The position numbers and the translations under genes are program-made. DNA of 25,414 nt from JAJFFW01 sp038531315 (GTDB lineage Bacteria > Pseudomonadota > Alphaproteobacteria > Caulobacterales > Parvularculaceae): contig JBCBBT010000049.1 in assembly GCA_038531315.1 (NCBI GenBank), forward strand, positions 1 through 25,414. The letters are read 5' to 3'. How positions within the stretch are numbered: position 1 is the first letter of the stretch; the number at the start of each line of letters is the position of its first letter. Below, piece by piece: positions 22,623-25,414 of the stretch. Under the pieces are notes generated by a model. That model did no database searches. It saw only the letters and a list, made by a program, of their open reading frames with translations, and was not told the origin of the DNA.

Positions 22623-25310
22623 CTATTGGCCGGACGTAAAGGTGATCGTCTCCTCACCGAGAAGCGCGCCGGAGGCGTTTGGCCCGCTGAAGAACTGAAC
22701 CGTCAATTCATAAGAGCCCGGCTCAAAGACGAAGCCGCCGAGAAAGTCGCCATTGCGATCGCCGAACAGCGCATAGGGAACCACATTCTCCGTACGCGAT
22801 GTCACGCCGGCCAGCGTCAGGACCGCGCTTGAGACGGGCGCAGTGATTTCCGAGGTTGGCGCCGCCGTAATCGACAGCGGAATGCCGGTCAGCTCAGAAA
22901 GCGGAATATTGCCGCCGTCCTCAAGCCCGAGCACCACAATATCGCGGTCGGGATCGACAAACGCATAGGTCGCGATCGGCGCGTCAGGCCCCGGGGCTGG
23001 TCCTGGATCGGGATCGGGATCGGGATCAGGGTCTGGTTGCGGATCAGGGTCAGGATCGGGATCGGGATCGGGACCGGGATCGGGCGGCGCAGCCTCGACC
23101 GTGAACTGAAGAACGTCGCTTGCAAGCTCACGCCCGCCGGCGCCGTCGGCGCTGAAAAACGCCGCCCGTACTTCAAAGGCGCCTTCGCCGAGCATTGTCC
23201 CGCGGCCCCGGAAATCGCCGTTGATATCGCCGAAAACCGCGTAGGGCGCGACATTCTCGACACGCGCGGCGCCCGCAAAGGTGAGCCGCGCGCTTTCAAC
23301 CTGCGCATCGACGGCGGCCGGCGGTTCGGCGACGATGGCGACCGTGCGGCCCTCAACCACCGAAAGCGGCACGCTGTCGCCGGTCGCAACGCGCGTCAGC
23401 AACGCGTTCGTGTCGACGTCGAACAGGACATAGCCCGCGGGCGCGCCCGGATCAGGGCTCGGGCCGGGATCAGGGTCGGGATCAGGATCAGGGTCCGGAT
23501 CAGGGTCCGGGTCAGGCGGCGGCGCGCCGTCCGCGCGCATGACCAGCGCCACCCATTCGCGATTGGCCGGTCCCGGCGGCGCCCCGAGGCTGCGCACGCC
23601 CCCGCCGGCGACTTCCGCCGTCGCGCCGACTTGCAGCGCGCCGCCGACGAGCGGATCGTACCAAGAAACGAGATATCGACCGGCGTCATCAATCGCGAGC
23701 CGGATATCCGAGGCATTGTCCGTATAGACAACAAAAGCATCGCCCGGCGCCGCAAACACAAAGTCTGACGTGTCGGCGGTCAGCCCATCATTTTGACGCA
23801 TCCGGTCAATCGGCAATGGCGTCGTCTCAAAAAAGTCGCCGGCGGCGCGCGTCCAGTCCCAGACGCTGTCGCGGGCGCGGAAGTCCTCCGCATTCAGATC
23901 GCCGTCTCGGGGGCGAAAGCCGAAATACCAGTCGCTGCCGGCGCCGCTCGCCGTTAAAAGGCCCCAGAGCGCCCGCCGGATGGCCCGATGATTGGCGTCG
24001 GCGCCCGATGCGTTGTCCGGTTCAACGCCGGTCGACGCCGGCGTTTGCTCATCCCAGGTGACGACCCATTGATCGCCCGCCGCGCGCGAGCGGCGCACCC
24101 ATTCGGCGGTCTGATTGCGCACCTGATTGGCGCCTGTCTGAAGCGCCGCGCTGTCAAATGGCGCAAATCCGATTTGCGGCGCATAGCGCTGTTCCTGCTG
24201 GCCGGGAAATGTATGCATGGAAATCAAATGGCCGTAGGGATCGAGCGCCGTGAAGTAATCGGCAAAGTCCTGGATCTGGCTGGCGGTGTTGGTGTTTTCC
24301 TCACCGAGGCTCCAGATGACGCCATTGTGGTGGCCAAAACGCGCAATCATCTCACGGTAATAAATGCGCCGTTCAAGCCCGAGCGCGCCATTGTTCAGGA
24401 GCTGATCGTTTTCAGTTTCCTGCGTATAGATGTTCAGCGCAACGCCCTTATCGTCCATATGTTCAAAGACAATTTCCCATTGCGCGAGCTTGCTGACGTC
24501 ATAGGTGAGGCGCTGACCGGACGCGACCCAGGGCCAGACGTCGCGCCCGTCGCCATTGACGTTCATCGACACGAAATACATCGCATTGACGCCCTCGGCG
24601 GCGAGATAGTTGACCGCGCCGATGATTTCATCGCCCTGCCCGCCGCGCCAGGTCGGATCGCCGGCGTTGAAGTCGCGTCTGTGGGGCTCGTAAGCGTGCA
24701 GCCCGCTCGGGCGATCCGTACCGAGACCGCCTTCATCGACTGTGCCGTCAAACTCTTCATAGGCGAGAAAATTCTCCGGCGAGCCGGCGCCAGACTTGAT
24801 CCACAGCCCGCCGTCGCCCGCATGCCGCAGATAGGCAGAGCCCGCCGGCTGCATGAGCATGCCCCGCGTGCGGAACGGCCCGTCGGCTGGGTTTGTGCTC
24901 GCCGGGGCGACCGTAAAGACGCCGCTCTCGCCGTCAAAACCGACGGGCGCGCCGGCGTTCGGATTCAGGCTCCCCGCGATATTGTCGCCCTGCCGGAACG
25001 ACACCGAATAGCGCCACGCGCCGGCGAGCGGCGGATTGAAACGCACGCGCCAGGCGTCGCCTTCGTCGGCCCCCGAATTGGCCGCGTCGCCGTCAGCAGC
25101 GAAAAAACCGGGCGCGGTCAATGTGCGCCCGCTCGCTTCGTGGGTGAAAGTGACGTTCAGACGATAGTCCGTAAACGTCTGAGGCGCTTCCGGCAGCACG
25201 ACCCATCGGAAGGTCAACTCATGGCGTTGCCAGACTTGCGGGGTCGGCCCGCTCTGCGCCGCCGCGCTCGCGCCCATGAGGCAAGCGACAGCGCCGCCCG
25301 CCGCCGCCAT
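22623..25310 (-). CDS. Secreted DUF5060 glycoside hydrolase-like protein with Pro-Asp linkers
   Basis: An 895-residue multidomain exported protein. In order: a signal peptide (to about 19); a DUF5060-type beta domain (about 24-135, with V-W-Q-R-H-E-L-T-F and F-N-P-P-L-A-G-A-W-R-Y); a TIM-barrel-like region (about 150-500) with W-S-L-G-E-E-N (333-339, likely acid/base Glu) and T-W-D-E-Q (418-422, candidate nucleophile Glu); a beta domain of the putative collagen-binding type (about 515-593); a Pro-Asp linker; and two homologous domains (626-740, 779-893) sharing E-N-V-x-P-Y-A-x-F-G-D-x-N-G-D-F, separated by a second Pro-Asp linker. Probable polysaccharide-degrading or binding enzyme; substrate unknown. 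The ATG at 25310 has no ribosome site and gives a signal peptide without positive charge, so the true start is uncertain. Confidence 0.8.
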   Translation of the reverse strand: MAAAGGAVACLMGASAAAQSGPTPQVWQRHELTFRWVVLPEAPQTFTDYRLNVTFTHEASGRTLTAPGFFAADGDAANSGADEGDAWRVRFNPPLAGAWRYSVSFRQGDNIAGSLNPNAGAPVGFDGESGVFTVAPASTNPADGPFRTRGMLMQPAGSAYLRHAGDGGLWIKSGAGSPENFLAYEEFDGTVDEGGLGTDRPSGLHAYEPHRRDFNAGDPTWRGGQGDEIIGAVNYLAAEGVNAMYFVSMNVNGDGRDVWPWVASGQRLTYDVSKLAQWEIVFEHMDDKGVALNIYTQETENDQLLNNGALGLERRIYYREMIARFGHHNGVIWSLGEENTNTASQIQDFADYFTALDPYGHLISMHTFPGQQEQRYAPQIGFAPFDSAALQTGANQVRNQTAEWVRRSRAAGDQWVVTWDEQTPASTGVEPDNASGADANHRAIRRALWGLLTASGAGSDWYFGFRPRDGDLNAEDFRARDSVWDWTRAAGDFFETTPLPIDRMRQNDGLTADTSDFVFAAPGDAFVVYTDNASDIRLAIDDAGRYLVSWYDPLVGGALQVGATAEVAGGGVRSLGAPPGPANREWVALVMRADGAPPPDPDPDPDPDPDPDPDPGPSPDPGAPAGYVLFDVDTNALLTRVATGDSVPLSVVEGRTVAIVAEPPAAVDAQVESARLTFAGAARVENVAPYAVFGDINGDFRGRGTMLGEGAFEVRAAFFSADGAGGRELASDVLQFTVEAAPPDPGPDPDPDPDPDPQPDPDPDPDPDPGPAPGPDAPIATYAFVDPDRDIVVLGLEDGGNIPLSELTGIPLSITAAPTSEITAPVSSAVLTLAGVTSRTENVVPYALFGDRNGDFLGGFVFEPGSYELTVQFFSGPNASGALLGEETITFTSGQ
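22977..23090 (-). repeat. Pro-Asp linker repeat 2 of the DUF5060 protein
   Basis: Six-base GATCGG/GATCAG-type units (plus-strand reading) encode alternating Pro-Asp at residues 741-778, with occasional Gly, Gln or Ala. It forms a stiff, acidic spacer between the two C-terminal homologous domains. Confidence 0.9.
23439..23525 (-). repeat. Pro-Asp linker repeat 1 of the DUF5060 protein
   Basis: The same type of hexanucleotide repeat encodes Pro-Asp at residues 596-624, ending in Gly/Ser/Pro. It separates the catalytic part from the first C-terminal domain. Confidence 0.9.
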
Positions 25311-25414
25311 CGCCAGAAATGATGCGCCCGCCTTTAACCCCCCTCGACTGCGTTCGTTGCAATTGTGCGTGTTGCAGGAACGCCTGTCGGCCCTCGGTTG
25401 TCCGCCGGTCTGTC
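25311..25414. other. Right-edge sequence upstream of the DUF5060 gene
   Basis: About 100 bases, too short to judge. On the minus strand a TTG at 25362 opens a frame (M-Q-R-T-Q-S-R-G) that would make a normal basic signal-peptide start if one G were removed from the six-G run at 25338-25343. Confidence 0.3.

Noticed and set aside
22977..23525. Regular GATCGG hexamer arrays as possible CRISPR or regulatory repeats
   Set aside because: No spacers of CRISPR size; the units are in frame and encode Pro-Asp linkers of a secreted protein.
23988..25322. 444-codon plus-strand frame opposite the DUF5060 gene
   Set aside because: Arg/Ala/Ile-rich shadow with no recognisable domain; the minus strand encodes ordered domains and a signal peptide.

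Overview
The window is a GC-rich chromosomal segment of an alphaproteobacterium. The evidence is a DUF4164-zapA pair, an ileS-lspA-DUF3035 run, a TIGR01459 HAD phosphatase next to ribF, DUF1244, a TipF-like degenerate EAL protein, and a CIRCE-controlled groESL operon. A marine Caulobacterales/Parvularculales-type relative would fit, but that is inference. Nearly all genes are chromosomal housekeeping genes. I see no rRNA, tRNA, insertion sequence, prophage or CRISPR array.

Layout. 1-3.5 kb: a partial lipoprotein gene at the left edge with an apparent frameshift, a roughly 20-bp tandem repeat in its leader, then gap and tkt (central carbon metabolism, minus strand). 3.8-4.5 kb: DUF4164 and zapA (cell division, plus). 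4.5-5.9 kb: a nitroreductase carrying the iodotyrosine-deiodinase lid residues, translationally coupled to a secreted protein with a second apparent frameshift (minus). 6.1-8.9 kb: mutL (minus) divergent from a protein with two thioredoxin-like folds (plus). 8.9-13.1 kb: ileS, lspA and a DUF3035 lipoprotein (minus). 13.4-15.7 kb: a secreted Gly/Tyr/Arg-rich protein with its own terminator (minus), divergent from a DUF2799 lipoprotein (plus). 15.7-18 kb: a HAD phosphatase, ribF and DUF1244 operon (minus). 18.1-20.1 kb: a TipF-like EAL protein and an OmpA-family lipoprotein with a clear terminator (minus). 20.4-22.6 kb: groES-groEL with promoter, CIRCE operator and terminator (plus). 22.6-25.3 kb: a large secreted glycosidase-like DUF5060 protein with Pro-Asp linkers (minus).

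How the genes work together. Several products belong to the envelope: LspA processes lipoproteins, and at least three (probably four) lipoproteins are encoded here (left edge, DUF3035, DUF2799, OmpA family). ZapA and the TipF-like protein point to divisome and polar flagellum biology. GroESL is the HrcA/CIRCE heat-shock unit. RibF makes the FMN that the nitroreductase would need.

Most unusual items: the tandem repeat at 349-430; the two-domain CxxC protein at 8218-8895; the deiodinase signature at 4512-5195; an Asn/Asp/Ala repeat inserted in RibF; the domain layout of the DUF5060 protein; and two, possibly three, genes broken by what look like single-base homopolymer errors. The last may be assembly errors rather than biology. 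I do not see a convincing new multi-gene system.
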